NCBI GenBank assembly: GCA_934045905.1
Contig: OW203769.1
Location: 17,701,705-17,765,704 of the forward strand
Length of the DNA: 64,000 nt
From: Leuctra nigra
Taxonomy: Eukaryota > Arthropoda > Insecta > Plecoptera > Leuctridae
Reading direction: 5' to 3'
The translations under genes were made by a program, and so were the position numbers. A model generated the notes under the pieces. It saw only the letters and a program-made list of their open reading frames with translations. It searched no databases and had not been told where the DNA came from. Positions 1-11,395 of the stretch are shown here, one piece after another (positions within the stretch are counted from its first letter, which is position 1; every line of letters starts with the position of its first letter).

Positions 1-114
1 AACTTCCAGTTCCTCTGATTAGTTGAGGAACTTTAACTTTAACTAGTTCCTTTTTTTCGGAAAGTAACGTAACTTTAACGCGTTCCTATTTTTTTGGTAA
101 CTTACCCAGCTCTG
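1..114. mobile_element. right part of a hAT-type MITE, cut by the window edge
   Basis: The stretch ends in GTAACTTACCCAGCTCTG, whose reverse complement begins CAGAGCTGGG, a CAG-type hAT end. The interior is made of degenerate AACTTTAACTAGTTCC units. A related fragment with the motif AACTAGTTCC and the end CCAACACTG occurs near 54680-54790. The left end lies outside the window, so the target-site duplication cannot be checked. Confidence 0.5.
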
Positions 115-2832
115 CCAAAAAATGCCTAGAACTACAATAACACTTTGACAATCTAAAATCGTTTCAATGATACTGCAAAAGATTTTAGCCCAATGCAGCA
201 ACTTTCTAAGTGCCGTGAGGAGAGAATCTGACAGCTGAAATGTTTCAGGGGGCTGTTTTTGAACCGAGGGACAGTCAGTTTAAACACTTTCGCTGCTGCG
301 GACGAACCAGGTAGATTTCTGATACAGATTGGATTCAATGTTTTACGTGTGCAAAATGAAGCAACTGTTGTCACTAGCTGAAATTTTTGGATCCAAGCAG
401 TGGCAGTCTGGCAAGGCATTCCCTGTCGTTTGCAGGCCCTTTTTAGTTTTCACATATTAACGGCCTTTTTCATATTTTACGAGCGTTTTTCGTTTTCTAC
501 TATGTTTTATGGGCCCTTTTGCCTTGTCGCATACCAGTCTGCCTCTGGAGCCTAGTTTATACAGACATTTCAGAATAACCTTCCTGAAAATGTAGAGGGA
601 AATGTATCAGAATGAGTTTTGCTATTACTTATAGAATAGATTATAAATTCTTTCAACCAGAAGGACTGAGTTGTGAATGGGATATGGAAAGCTGCATTCC
701 TCTCTACAGATATAAAGCACTTCGTCCCCAAGCGTCGTTCTCCGTCGCCTGCTCCGCTCCCCGCTCCTAGCCGCTTCGCAATCCCATATTACCAAGAGAA
801 GCATCGTCCTCGCTCGACCAAGCCGCTTCCTCGGCCTTCCAAGTCGGTGCACCGTGTCAGCCGCCCGACAGAACCGATTATTCTGCCGCAAGTTCCGTTC
901 TACTCCGCGATACACTCTCATCCGCACGGACGGAAGCACAGGGCCCACGCATGGAACCAACATGATATTTCCAGTTATCTGCAGGACGGTTGGATTATTA
1001 AATGTTCCAAGAGAAAGGCCACCAATTAGACGGAAAAATTGTATGTAGACATTTTGAGATAAAAATAAAAAAAAACTATTGATGACATCACTCATATCTG
1101 ATGGAGTGTTATCTCCATTCATAATTCTTCTGGAACCTTCCTTATTTTTTTAAACTTAATTTCTGTAGTAATTATGAATAGGAAGTGTTATGCACAGTAA
1201 GTAATAAGAGACAAATTAATGATGTTACCAATTCCACTGAATGGCTCATTCCCAGAAATAATTGTGATTACTAATGAGGAAGTTACTCCCAATTAAGTGA
1301 TGCTTTTGCATTGGTGGCTGCATGCCTTCTTAATTAATTTCAAGATTAGATAATATTTGGTACCTATGCCAACTATGAACCATATGACAAAACAAACAAC
1401 AATTTTGATAGGAAGGGATGTGCATTGACAGTTTTGACAACTAAAGAAATATATAGTTTATTAATACGTATTGGAATAAACATTAAAAATTAAAATATGT
1501 ACAAACAATTTGACTGAAATGTTTGGTACAAGTACATTTCCATGGAGGAACCAAACCGCTGCAGTCAAAATTCTCATTCAGATTCGTAGCTGAAATCTTT
1601 GGATAAAAGAGCTCGTTAAACACATTGAACACTTATTAAAATACAGAAAGATGGGCATCACAAATAAGCCCAAAACATTTATACTTGCAGGCAAAAAAAT
1701 TTACCCTCAGCATACGGACGTATGTGGAAGGTAGGTAGGTAGCGATATATTTTATACTAAAATAATTGAATGTCATACGTATGTAAATATCATTTAATTA
1801 TGATTCAAATTAATTAGTCAGATTGTCATAACCCAAAAGGGTGAATCCACTAAGGTTCCGTTAAGTTTAATTGTTCTACAGTAGGATCACTCGCATAAGA
1901 CAAAGAGGTCTAATTTTACAACCTTCAAATACCAAACTCTATTCTAGCACTGTAGTATATTTCAATGTCTGTGAGAGCAATGTTTCCAGACATAAACATA
2001 TATTTTGTCTTGCAATCTAAATGCAAATGGGAAATATTTTATAATGCAAATTTATTATGCAAATAATGTGTGTCTACAGTAATAGAGTAATGAGTAGTCC
2101 AGACAGAGTGAGAGGGCAAAGGTGGAGATAATTATGTAGATGGCATGTGCCAGTACTGTGGAAAAATGCTTGTTATGCATGGCACATTTAAGATGTAGTA
2201 AAGAATCAAATATTAACAACTGCATCATATAAGGGAGTAATATTTGTTAACCTCCACAATTTTATAAATCCAATTTGAAGAGGCGCCAAGGTAAATGTCT
2301 CTGGCAAAAAATTACAAGTTATCACAAAATTTGTTTTCCACGCTGCTATAATCGTGTCAGTCTCCCTTCAGAAAGTAGATTAAAATATTTTAAAAAATAC
2401 ACCGTATTCCATGTCAAGAGACGGCCAAGGCAACTTAGTGAACCGCAGAATATTTCTTGAATATTTCTAGAGCCAACAAATAAAATAACCAATGCTCGTC
2501 ATAGTCCTCAGATTGTACCACAATGTAATTCAAGCAGTTCTAGGAAGGATAGACAATTCAATCCTTATTAAAAAATAGAATACTGAATGTAAAATAGTTT
2601 GAATCTGAGCATTGGTTTTCATTACCAACTACTACACAAGAGAAGGGTAATAGGGAACAGACAAAGAAAAATGATCTATTTCTTGAGAAATTTATACATT
2701 TTCACAACTTTTCAAATGTTGCTTTTTACAGCATGAAAGCTGTAAAGCAAATTTAAATATCTCAAGAAGTGAAGCACTTTAATTTGGATTCTCTTTCGCT
2801 TCTCTCTCAAGGAGCTGTGGGAGTACCGACAG
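115..2832. other. intergenic, mostly unassigned AT-rich DNA with one GC-rich block
   Basis: No gene could be supported. The interval is AT-rich apart from about 715-1010, which is clearly GC-richer and open for over 100 codons on both strands. I do not recognise either translation. There is no clear splice structure around it, so it may be a fragment of a mobile element or of an unknown gene. A short GTAGGTAGGTAG run lies near 1730. Confidence 0.5.
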
Positions 2833-3097
2833 CAGGGGCGGACTGGCCGGGGTGGGATCGCATCCTGGGCCCTTTTTTATGGTTTTGCGGGCCCTTGTCC
2901 GGCCGGGTCATGTATATGTAATACACAGTGAGAAGCACCCACCACAGCTCACCAAATCAATACTTAAAGTACCATATTTCAAAATATTTCCTGTGGGGCT
3001 TGCCCCCCAGACCCCTTTCCCGACGTCGTGTGATATCGTCGTTACGGGCCCCTTCGTTTTGACGCATCCCGGGCCTGTTCAGCCCAGTCCGCCCCTG
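2833..3097. mobile_element. hAT-type MITE just downstream of the SIAH-like stop codon
   Basis: The 265-bp element has terminal inverted repeats CAGGGGCGGACTGGCC (left) and CAGGGGCGGACTGGGC (reverse complement of the right). Flanks ACCGACAG and ATTGACAG agree at 6 of 8 positions, as expected for an aged 8-bp hAT duplication. The interior is GC-rich (GGGCCC-type motifs) and has no coding capacity. It lies 19 bp beyond the SIAH-like stop codon, so it is probably transcribed in that gene's 3' UTR. Confidence 0.75.
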
Positions 3098-3116
3098 ATT
3101 GACAGTATCCATCCCA

Positions 3117-3415
3117 TCACGCCTCCTTCTTCATTATATTGACCTTGAACTTGATCCTTTTGTCCTTATTGACGAGCTGGTCCATCATCCGCTTGCCCTG
3201 GAAGATGGTGCTGTTGTACTGGGGGAAGTACGTCCCCGGGTCCCCGATGGTGCCGCGCTTGCAGATGTCCAGCGAACCGTCCTCCGACACGAACTGGTAC
3301 TGGAACGTGAAGCGCACGGGCGGAGTTATCTTGGTCACCGCAAACAGGGAGCCTCGCATGTCGAACGCGGTGAAGTCGTACTTCAGCAGGGACCAGAAGA
3401 GGTGGTCGTGTGCGG
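3117..3415 (-). CDS. SIAH-like exon 3 (substrate-binding domain)
   Basis: The acceptor TTTCCAG ends at 3416. The first two bases complete the codon begun in exon 2, giving LIAAHDHLFWSLL. The segment continues through FTFQYQFVSEDG and the GxPGTYFPQY-like stretch typical of the SIAH/TRAF-like fold and ends KVNIMKKEA. It is visibly GC-richer than its flanks, as expected for coding sequence here. Confidence 0.88.
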
Positions 3416-4657
3416 CTGGAAACATTCACGTTGGAATGAACACTCGTGGGCATGATTGTGAGATATTAGTAGATGTTCTTGAAAAAATATAAGCGAACTG
3501 GGCTGAAAAGGCTCGTAGAAACAAGAAATTGCATTTTCCATGTACCTACGGGAAAATGTATGTCAAATATAACAAGCGAAAAAAAACCCACCCCTGAGAT
3601 AATAGAGTTTATAAAATAGAAAATATAAAAACCGATTTAATTTAGAAAGTTACTAAGTACCTACCTACACATAAACTGTGCTTATTTCCCGGGCAATAAT
3701 TTAATTAAAACATCATTTTGTCTGCATCGGCATAATTGTTTTATTTAAATACGAACTGCATTTTCTAGTATTTCAACTAGGTATCTACTATGAAGTTTAT
3801 AAAAGCGTTACGATCCCTCGCTTAGAAAATCAAATATCAATTAATCACCTATGAGGCACATGTGCTGTTTCCTCAGCTTGTAGCAAATTGTCTTTGTGTT
3901 ATCGTTGTTCGACCAGCTGCCCGGATGAGCCTTCTTGACGTGTTCAAACAGTTTGCTTGCCTCCCCCTTCCACGGACACTGCACAAACACCGTAGCCTCG
4001 GCCGGGAGAATGTGTATCAGGCACTTGGTTTTCCCGTGGTCGCACGACGCCACGTGGGTCTTAAGGTCTTTCAGTTGGACTTGCGTGGGACAGCCCTTGG
4101 CGTGGTTCGAGCAGGGGTAGAGCTGATCCACCAACTGCTCCGCCAGCCGGTTGCGAACCTACGGCAGGAGGCATGGGGCTGTTACACTGTAAGCCATGGT
4201 ACGGAAACAACTCTCAGGTTTTTGATTGATTGTATAAATTACAATGTAAATATTTACATCAGTAATAATTGTTTTTAATAGGTACATTCAATCCAATAAA
4301 ATTTTGGTGGTAGAAATTAGTGATGCCATCGGGTAGTAATTTTTGTACCCGGGTACCCGCCAGCAGTACCCGGGCGGGTACCCGCCATCTTTAAAAAAAA
4401 AAAAAAATTATTTTTTTTTGATTTTAAGATGATGGAAGAATAAACAGTATACCTTTTGAGTTTTTAGGTATTGTTGCGCAATGGAAATAGCACAATTGAA
4501 AATAGGACTGCAGCAAATGGTGCCGCACTGTCTGAGTGGGGACCAGAGTGGTGTTGGAGGGGTAAATTAGCGTGATGATTCCCGTTGGAGAGAGGAATGG
4601 CTTGATTGTATACTCCCCTGCTCAATTGGCGCAACAAAAAACAAAATTTATTCAAAA

Positions 4658-4697
<40 letters not shown>

Positions 4698-5392
4698 ACT
4701 CGCGGGTTGTGAGTGTAACCCGGGTCTCCCATTACCCGGTTCTGACCCGGGTACCCGATGGCATCACTAGTAGAAATCAAATGTCCAAATATTTTAGTTG
4801 TGATTTCGTAGTTTATTGGAAAAAATGTAACATTTCTGACAACATTTAAAATATATTACACAAATTTAAAATCTTAAAATCATAGACAATGAATTATACA
4901 ACATCAAGTTGACATCTTAATCAATACATATATCGGAACCCATAGGTATTAATACCTTTGGGAGTTCCGATTTAAATCTCGCCCTGGTTTAAATTGACAT
5001 GGATTTCCTCCAAAACCTAAAATACAAAATGTTTATTTTACACTTGTGCACAACAGTCTGGTTTTTGTAAATTAATGTGAACTACATTACTTTTTCTTAT
5101 GGAGTTAATAAAAAAAAATGTTTTAAATGATTTGGGCAAGACGCAATACCGATCCGTTGCGATAATTTCGTTCTATTCTAAGTTAACTTACGATTGAGAG
5201 CTTCGCCTTGCATGTATAACAGACATCATTCTTGCTGCGACACTTTGAGCACATATTATGTCCGTTGAGACACTGTATGATCGGCGGAGTGCAGTAATCC
5301 TCGCACGCCGGGCAAACCAATTCCCGCAGTTGTTCTTTCAGCGTTGCACTCATGGAGCCCAGACCCATTGACACATCTTGTTTATCAGCCAT
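3117..5392 (-). CDS. SIAH/SINA-type RING E3 ubiquitin ligase (three exons)
   Basis: Joining 5392-5192, 4158-3849 and 3415-3117 gives 810 nt, 269 residues plus TGA. The phases agree (0, then 1) and every junction is GT-AG. Exon 1 encodes a RING finger (Cys27, 30, 41, His45, Cys48, 51, 58, 61) in the compact SIAH arrangement. Exon 2 starts with VRNRLAEQL, the segment that follows the RING in SIAH proteins, and carries the SIAH-type zinc-binding Cys/His pairs. Exon 3 encodes the C-terminal beta-rich substrate-binding region. SIAH proteins ubiquitinate targets for proteasomal decay. Family members are about 280 residues, so this is full length. The sequence is divergent, with an insertion before the CPWKG segment, so it is a SIAH-like paralogue rather than the conserved seven-in-absentia orthologue. 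MITEs sit in intron 1 and right after the stop. Confidence 0.9.
3849..4158 (-). CDS. SIAH-like exon 2 (SIAH-type zinc fingers)
   Basis: The acceptor CGTAG precedes GTTCGC at 4158 and the donor is GTGATT at 3848. Its 103 codons plus one base hold YPCSNHAKGC, THVASC, QCPWKG and LFEHVKKAH, the Cys/His ligands of the two SIAH zinc fingers. The spacer between KCLIH and CPWKG is longer than in SIAH1. It ends in phase 1. Confidence 0.88.
4318..4769. mobile_element. hAT-type MITE in SIAH-like intron 1
   Basis: The 452-bp element is bounded by perfect inverted repeats TAGTGATGCCATCGGGTA and flanked on both sides by the exact 8-bp duplication GTAGAAAT (4310-4317 and 4770-4777), diagnostic of hAT insertion. 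Both ends are packed with ACCCGGGTA-type palindromic units. The middle holds a long poly-T run. No transposase is encoded. Confidence 0.93.
5192..5392 (-). CDS. SIAH-like exon 1 (RING finger)
   Basis: It encodes residues 1-67, starting at the ATG whose A is at 5392. The spacing CPAC...C...GH..C..C...C..C is a C3HC4 RING that recruits an E2 enzyme. The reading frame runs into GTAAGT at 5191-5186, a perfect 5' splice site, so translation beyond ...LSI is intronic. The exon ends in phase 0. Confidence 0.9.
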
Positions 5393-5445
5393 TTCTTAGC
5401 TGTGTTCTACCTTGGTGACAGAACTCTTCATAGACACAACCTGAT

Positions 5446-5454
5446 CTCTTTATA
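5446..5454 (-). promoter_or_regulatory. candidate TATA box of the SIAH-like gene
   Basis: On the minus strand this reads TATAAAGAG, about 55 bp before the start codon. This would place transcription start near 5420 and give a 5' UTR of roughly 30 nt. No cap-site sequence was confirmed, and an untranslated upstream exon cannot be excluded. Confidence 0.4.
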
Positions 5455-6724
5455 GGTTCATGAAGTAGAAACAACACTAATGTTTATGACACATCTCAAT
5501 TGGCTATTTCTCTTATCACAATAATAATTATCTAAGTACAAGAATGTCTAATAATAACATAGCCTTATCTAACATAGAGAGAATCAGCGGAATACTGACA
5601 GACTTTTGCGAGCAACACAGTTTCACTTCCTCTCAAACACTTGCACTGTGCTGAGCGTGCTGCTGCTGATCTGACAGTGACACTTGAGACAATCACTCAA
5701 CAAGTGGGTGTGCAGAGTTTCAAGGTGACTGTGAACTTGATTCTGATTAATTATATGTTGCGTAATGATTGTAGCAGATGATGCATTTATTAGCCCATTT
5801 GTCACTCATTACCACTCAGTAGTAGCAAAGCAATGGAAATGGTCATTAGTAACTAGGAAAACGCTCTGTGTAACGCGTTGATAAGCGAGCACGGATACGT
5901 GCAACACCTCGAACCATAATCAATAATATACGTAAAACAATTGAAATCTAGAAGCACGATCCATTAAATTACCTATATTAAAAAAATGAATTTGCTTCTC
6001 ATTGCAAGTAACACTACACTCATGTGTATTTATTGGAATATTTAGGTATTATGGATTAATACAAAATAAAAATACATAGATTCAATCCACAAAATAGACC
6101 ATTATCTAAGTGCTAATATGAGCAAACCTAATTTAAGAAATATTATCCAAACAGACCGTTCCGTTTAATAGAGCTTACCTAACACATTGCTTACCTAACA
6201 TAAACCTAACTCGTTGGATCTATAAGAAACATATCGACTAAATAAATAAAATATTTTATAAAATTAATTTCAATTAACAACTAACCAAACTGTTTCTACA
6301 ATCAAGCAGACTTGCCGGTCTACAAATAATTAGCTCAATCTTTAAAAGGATTTAAAGTAAGACTGCATGTTAAAACTCTTATAATAACCTATACCTACAT
6401 TAATTACATCTTCTTCAAGAAAATAATATGAAACCTAAGTATAACCTAGCAGGTATTGCTATAACTATATATCATACCGTAAAACGTATTCTAACAATAA
6501 AATAGATATGCAGCTGCTTGCTTCCGAGCTGTTTTGAATGGGGCGCATCGGGCGGCCGCAACGGACTCCTCGAACCTACAATGCTATTTATATGGGAAAA
6601 CATGATTTTTTTTTTATTTATGGACGGATCTTTCTAAAAAACTATACAGGTCTAAGTTAGTATGAGATGAAGGTGTGTGCAAAATTTCAGATCGATACGT
6701 TGACCGGTGCGACGTGGGTTGAAC

Positions 6725-6770
<46 letters not shown>

Positions 6771-6847
6771 ACACACAGAGAAAGTGCCGCAAGAGTCAAG
6801 TGGAGACGCTCCCTCCGCTCGCTTAATTACTTTTGCAGTTTGATTTA
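5455..6847. other. intergenic AT-rich spacer
   Basis: No gene was recognised. A 40-bp motif beginning CTAGGAAAACGCTC (about 5856) recurs at about 31309, so part of it is a dispersed repeat. An uninterrupted A run of about 40 bases lies at 6729-6768, after a GC-rich segment that could be the 3' end of a retroposon. Nothing else could be assigned. Confidence 0.5.
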
Positions 6848-7489
6848 ATGTTGTACAAAAACAAAAACTTGTAAAAAAAACTGCCAAGCACCTTCCCACT
6901 TAAAACAATTGAGATCTAAAAGAAGGGCCAAGCAATAATATATTGTTTAAACATTTTCGCACTTAAAATTCGTGAAATCATTTCGCCCAGTTACTGCCGC
7001 CAAGCACAACACTAAAAACCTAATGTTGTGTCCAAATTTGAAGAATCTAGTGGAGCGGTCGCTCCACCCAGCCAAGTCGTACTATACACTCACACTCACT
7101 CAACATACCGTAAATGCCTAATAAACTGAGGAGCAGACGAAACACTTTTACTGTAAGCAACAACATGGTATTTTCGGCCTACTGGATCTCAAAATTGGGA
7201 AATCTCACATTGTTGCGAAATAACTTAATTTCGAGCTATGGCCCACCTGACAACATATACCAAATTTGGGAACAATACGTTATGCCGTTTGGGTGCTAGA
7301 GGGCCGTGAAAACAGTGAAATTACACCCCTTTTAAAAGCTATCTGATGATGATGATTCAGATATCAGGAAACGTTGCTATCACCGCCACAGCCTAAACGG
7401 CTGAACCGATCAACCTGAAATTTTTACCACATATGCACTTTTGGCGTCTGATGATACCTTGCCTCTTGTGATTTTTTGTGCCGCCATTT

Positions 7490-9045
7490 TTAAACCGGAA
7501 GTGACGTCATATCTCAAAAACGTCTGGACCGATTAGAACGAAATTAGCGCCATTCGATTTAGAATAAATAAAAAATAAAAAATTCGAATAAAAAATTATT
7601 ATTTTCTTATTTTCTGAACCGGAAGTGACGTCATAAATACGCAATATTTAACTTATTTCAACAAATTATACTTAAAATACATACATAAGTAACTTACATT
7701 GTAACATAGACAATACAAATTATAAATTCAAGGAGGCAGTGTTCTCGGCCGCCATTCCTGAAACCGGAAGTGACGTAATATATCTAAAACGCCTGTACCG
7801 TTTGCAACTGAACTAGCTCCTGCGTATTCATTCTGCAACTTTTTTTGAAACTCAATTGTGAAAAATGAATAAACAAATTAACGGTACCGGAAATGGCGGC
7901 AGGAACCACTAAATGAAACCGGTAGTGACGTCATATATTACATACGGCAAGACCGATTTTACGGAAATATAGGGATTATGAATTCAGATGGTCGTTCATA
8001 AAGTATCAACTAGATTGTTTTCCTATTACCTATACCGGAAATGACGTCATAAATATGCTAAATGACGTCATAAATATGATAATTGACACAAAATTCACCA
8101 CTTTATACTTTTAAATAGATATTTAGTAAACCTACTTTGTAAATAATTATAAATTCAAGGTTGCAGTGTTCTCGGCCGCCATTTTTAAAACCGGAAGTGA
8201 CGTCATATATTGAAAACAGCTGTACCGATTGCAACCAAATTTTGGAAATGTGTAGGACTAATAATTATGAATTGAAGACGACATTATTTTCGGCCGCCAT
8301 TGTTAAAACCGGAAGTGACGTCATATATCGAAAACGGCTGTACCGATTGCAACCAAATTTTGGAAATATGGAGGACTAATAATTATTAATGAAATACGAC
8401 ATTATTTTCGGCCGCCATTGTTAAAACCGGAAGTGACGTCATATATCGAAAACGGCTGTACCGATTGCAACCAAATTTTGGAAATATGTAGGAATTATAA
8501 TTATGGATTAAAGGCGACATTATTTTTGGCCGCCATTGTTAAAACCGGAAGTAACGTCATATATCAAAAACGGCTGTACCGATAGCAACCAAATTTTGGA
8601 AATGTGTAGGACTTATAATTATGAATTAAAGACGACATTATTTTCGGCCGCCATTGTTAAAACCGGAAGTGACGTCATATGTCGAAATCGTCTGTACCGA
8701 TTGCAACCAAATTTTGGAAATATGGAGGACTAAAAATTATGAATTAAAGACGACATTATTTTCGGCCGTCATTGTTAAAACCGGAAGGGACGTCATATAT
8801 CGAAAACGTCTGTACCGATTGCAACCAAATTTTGGAAATATGTAGGACTTATAATTATGGATAAAAAGACGACATTATTTTCGGCCGCCATTGGTTAAAC
8901 CGGAAGTGACGTCATATATCGAAATCGTCTGTACCGATTGCAACCAAATTGTGCAATTATGTAGGACTTATAATTATGAATTCAAGATGACATTATTTTC
9001 GGCCGCTATTTCAAAACCGGAAGTGACGTCATATATCGAAAACGG
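7490..9045. repeat. 118-bp satellite with a TGACGTCA motif in most units
   Basis: Seven to eight units of 118-119 bp run in tandem from about 8160 to 9045. Their GGCCGCCATT segments start at 8172, 8291, 8409, 8527, 8645, 8763, 8882 and 9000. More diverged units extend left to about 7490. Each has the order GGCCGCCATT, AACCGGAAGTGACGTCATAT, GGCTGTACCGATTGCAACC. The short open frames in it are repeat artefacts, not genes. Confidence 0.92.
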
Positions 9046-9222
9046 CTGGATCGATTATAACGAAACTTAAGCTATTCTTCTTGGATAATCATTTTCATCT
9101 TATACCAAACGCAACTTTTCTTAGTAAGCAAATCGGTTGAGGCGTATTTTTTTAAAGAAATTAGTCCCTGCTCGGACATGTGCTACAAGCTGTATGAATA
9201 AACTAACAAAAGAAGTGATATC

Positions 9223-10299
9223 CCAGAAAAAACACTCCGTGTAAAAAAGGCAGCCAAGTCTCTTTACTTTAAAAAAATTCAACACCGAAAAGGAGTGATA
9301 TCAAAAAAGGAGCCAAGTCAATGACATTTCCAAATATTTAATCGTATTTTTGAAATAAAAGAATAAACACCGAGAAATACTTTACAAAAGGACTTGGCGC
9401 ATCGTTTTTTAAATGCATTTTTTGATTCATAAGCATATGCCATTGATATACAACCGTAATTTAGAATTTTTAGAATAATAGGGAAACATCTTTCAATTAC
9501 ATATTATACATATACCTACTGTAAAATATTATCTATTAGAATATGTACGTACGCGATAAAACTTGTTGCCTATGTTTTCTATAAATACACAATAGTTAGT
9601 TATCTTCGTAATATTGTTTCGTGGTCAACATAATTAAGTCTCATGCGTTAAACCTTCTCATCATGAAATACATTTCTATTAATCCACATTTTATAACAAA
9701 ACATTTCACAAAGTACATAGTCACATTGAATTTCTATTAAAAATTTTAACTTTATACACTTGACACTTCAAAAATATATAATAGTGTTCCAAAGACAGTT
9801 CGTAATTATTTGACAACGTTTCATGATTTCCTTCAGTCAAGATCAAATTATGAAAAGATACCCTTCTAATATCACCATATTAACAGTGCTATAAGAATAT
9901 GTATGAGCCCACTTCCAATTGTTATTTAATTCTTCCACCCTTATATTACTTATCTATTACAGCATGAAATCTTTCTACTATCGCCATTGACAAAACTATA
10001 AAATAGCCATTACTAAAAGTAGCTTGATTCATAGTTTCTGGCTCTAATAGAAAGAGGAAAATGTACCTACTTTAAATTTCTTTCCACTTTTAGTATTGAA
10101 TGAGGTCTTTAAAAAAACGATGCGCCAAGTCCTTTTGTAAAGTATTTCTCGGTGTGTATTCTTTTATTTCAAAAATACGATTAAATATTTGGAAATGTCA
10201 TTGACTTGGCTCCTTTTTTGATATCACTCCTTTTCGGTGTTGAATTTTTTTAAAGTAAAGAGACTTGGCTGCCTTTTTTACACGGAGTGTTTTTTCTGG
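9223..10299. repeat. inverted repeat with 180-190-bp arms at the 3' end of the insertion
   Basis: Positions 9223-9412 (starting CCAGAAAAAACACTCCGTGT) are nearly the perfect reverse complement of 10110-10299. The 700 bp between the arms are AT-rich and non-coding. No target duplication flanks it, so it is better seen as part of the surrounding insertion than as a separate TIR element. Confidence 0.75.
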
Positions 10300-10834
10300 T
10301 ACAATCTAAGTGAACCATCATTGTAAATTTAACAAAATTATAAAAATTAAAAACGACTTCAAAATAAATTTAAAATTGAAATTAAAAAAATTAAAAATAA
10401 AGCTAGGCGCATTGTGTCAAGAAGAAGGCAACATAAGAAAGAAGATGACGATAAAGGAGCCGAAGAAAGACAGAAGGTAGGAAGAAGATAGAGGAAGTCT
10501 ACAATATGGTCGGTGCAAATTCAATGCGCCAAGCTTTATTTTTAATTTTTTTAATTTCAATTTTAAATTTATTTTGAAGTCGTTTTTAATTTTTATAATT
10601 TTGTTAAATTTACAATGATGGTTCACTTAGATTGTATTCTTCAAATTTGGACACAACATTAGGTTTTTAGTGTTGTGCTTGGCGGCAGTAACTGGGCGAA
10701 ATGATTTCACGAATTTTAAGTGCGAAAATGTTTAAACAATATATTATTGCTTGGCCCTTCTTTTAGATCTCAATTGTTTTAAGTGGGAAGGTGCTTGGCA
10801 GTTTTTTTTACAAGTTTTTGTTTTTGTACAACAT

Positions 10835-11395
10835 GTCATATGGGGTATAAGTTTATAGCAGCTTTCACTGATCATTAAGTGTTACCTATCATTACAGTTA
10901 ACGCCAACAACGTCACTTCTTGTCTAAAGTTTTCTGTTTTTATTTCAATAGTTCCGAAGTTAGTATAACGAAAGGGTCCATTTCTTTTGGTTGAATTTGA
11001 GTTATATCAAATTATAATTTGTTAAAAGTTCACAGCTTTGAGTCATGTGAATAACGTAAATTGTAGGTGTATTGTTCCGGTGTAAACCGGAATTTGTGCG
11101 TTCATCTCGTAAAACGCGTATTTGTCGCCACTAGGTAAACTGAAAGGTACACGAAAGATGATTGCAAATGCGTTTCCTCATTTTTAAATTCTCCCATGTT
11201 CACTCTTTTATGTCAAAGTTCCGAAGTATAAACTCAATTGGTAAAGCGTGCAGGCTTACAGATGTTTACAACACATTTTAAATAAAATCCGGATGGTTTT
11301 TGGAAGGCAATGTAACTTAAAAGGAACTTAGTTAAGATTAACTAGCTGAGCCACCTGGTGTTTATAGTGCTGGTGGGAAGGAGTATGACGGGTGA
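10835..11395. repeat. dispersed repeat flanking the fold-back element
   Basis: This 560-bp stretch is closely matched at 54185-54670 plus 55185-55242, on the same side of the second fold-back copy. It runs from ATGTCATAT through CCGGTGTAAACCGGAATTTG to GCTGAGCCACCTGGTG. The two fold-back copies thus belong to a larger repeated unit, not to independent insertions at random sites. Confidence 0.7.

Larger units (their letters stand above)
7046..10299. mobile_element. Helitron-like insertion carrying a satellite
   Basis: The insert boundaries are exact because the right arm of the host fold-back element shows the uninterrupted sequence (GAAGAA then TACAAT on the left-arm strand). The insert begins TCTAGTGG, ends TTTTTTCTGG, has no duplicated target site and lies between A and T. 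A TC start, a CTRR end and an A/T target are the hallmarks of Helitrons. A short ACAC-GGA-GTGT hairpin lies just before the terminal T run. No Rep/helicase reading frame is present, so it would be non-autonomous. The 5' end carries an 8-bp perfect hairpin (GTGGAGCG/CGCTCCAC), which is unusual for Helitrons. Confidence 0.65.
6848..10834. mobile_element. fold-back element, copy 1, split by a 3.25-kb insertion
   Basis: The left arm 6848-7045 (beginning ATGTTGTACAAAAAC) is the reverse complement of 10637-10834. The left arm resumes at 10300 and matches the region before 10637, leaving a unique loop of about 105 bp near 10421-10527 between arms. The same structure without the insertion is seen at 53233-54184. 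No protein is encoded. The element is therefore a long-inverted-repeat (fold-back) transposon, with 7046-10299 inserted in its left arm. Confidence 0.8.

Noticed and set aside
8161..8845. Repeated short proteins of the form KPEVTSY...CTDCNQILEM
   Set aside because: They are translations of the 118-bp satellite; the frame recurs only because units are alike, and there is no start context or conserved protein.
9223..10299. Independent TIR transposon
   Set aside because: Arms are long, but there is no target duplication, while the larger 7046-10299 insert has an exact empty site, so the arms belong to it.
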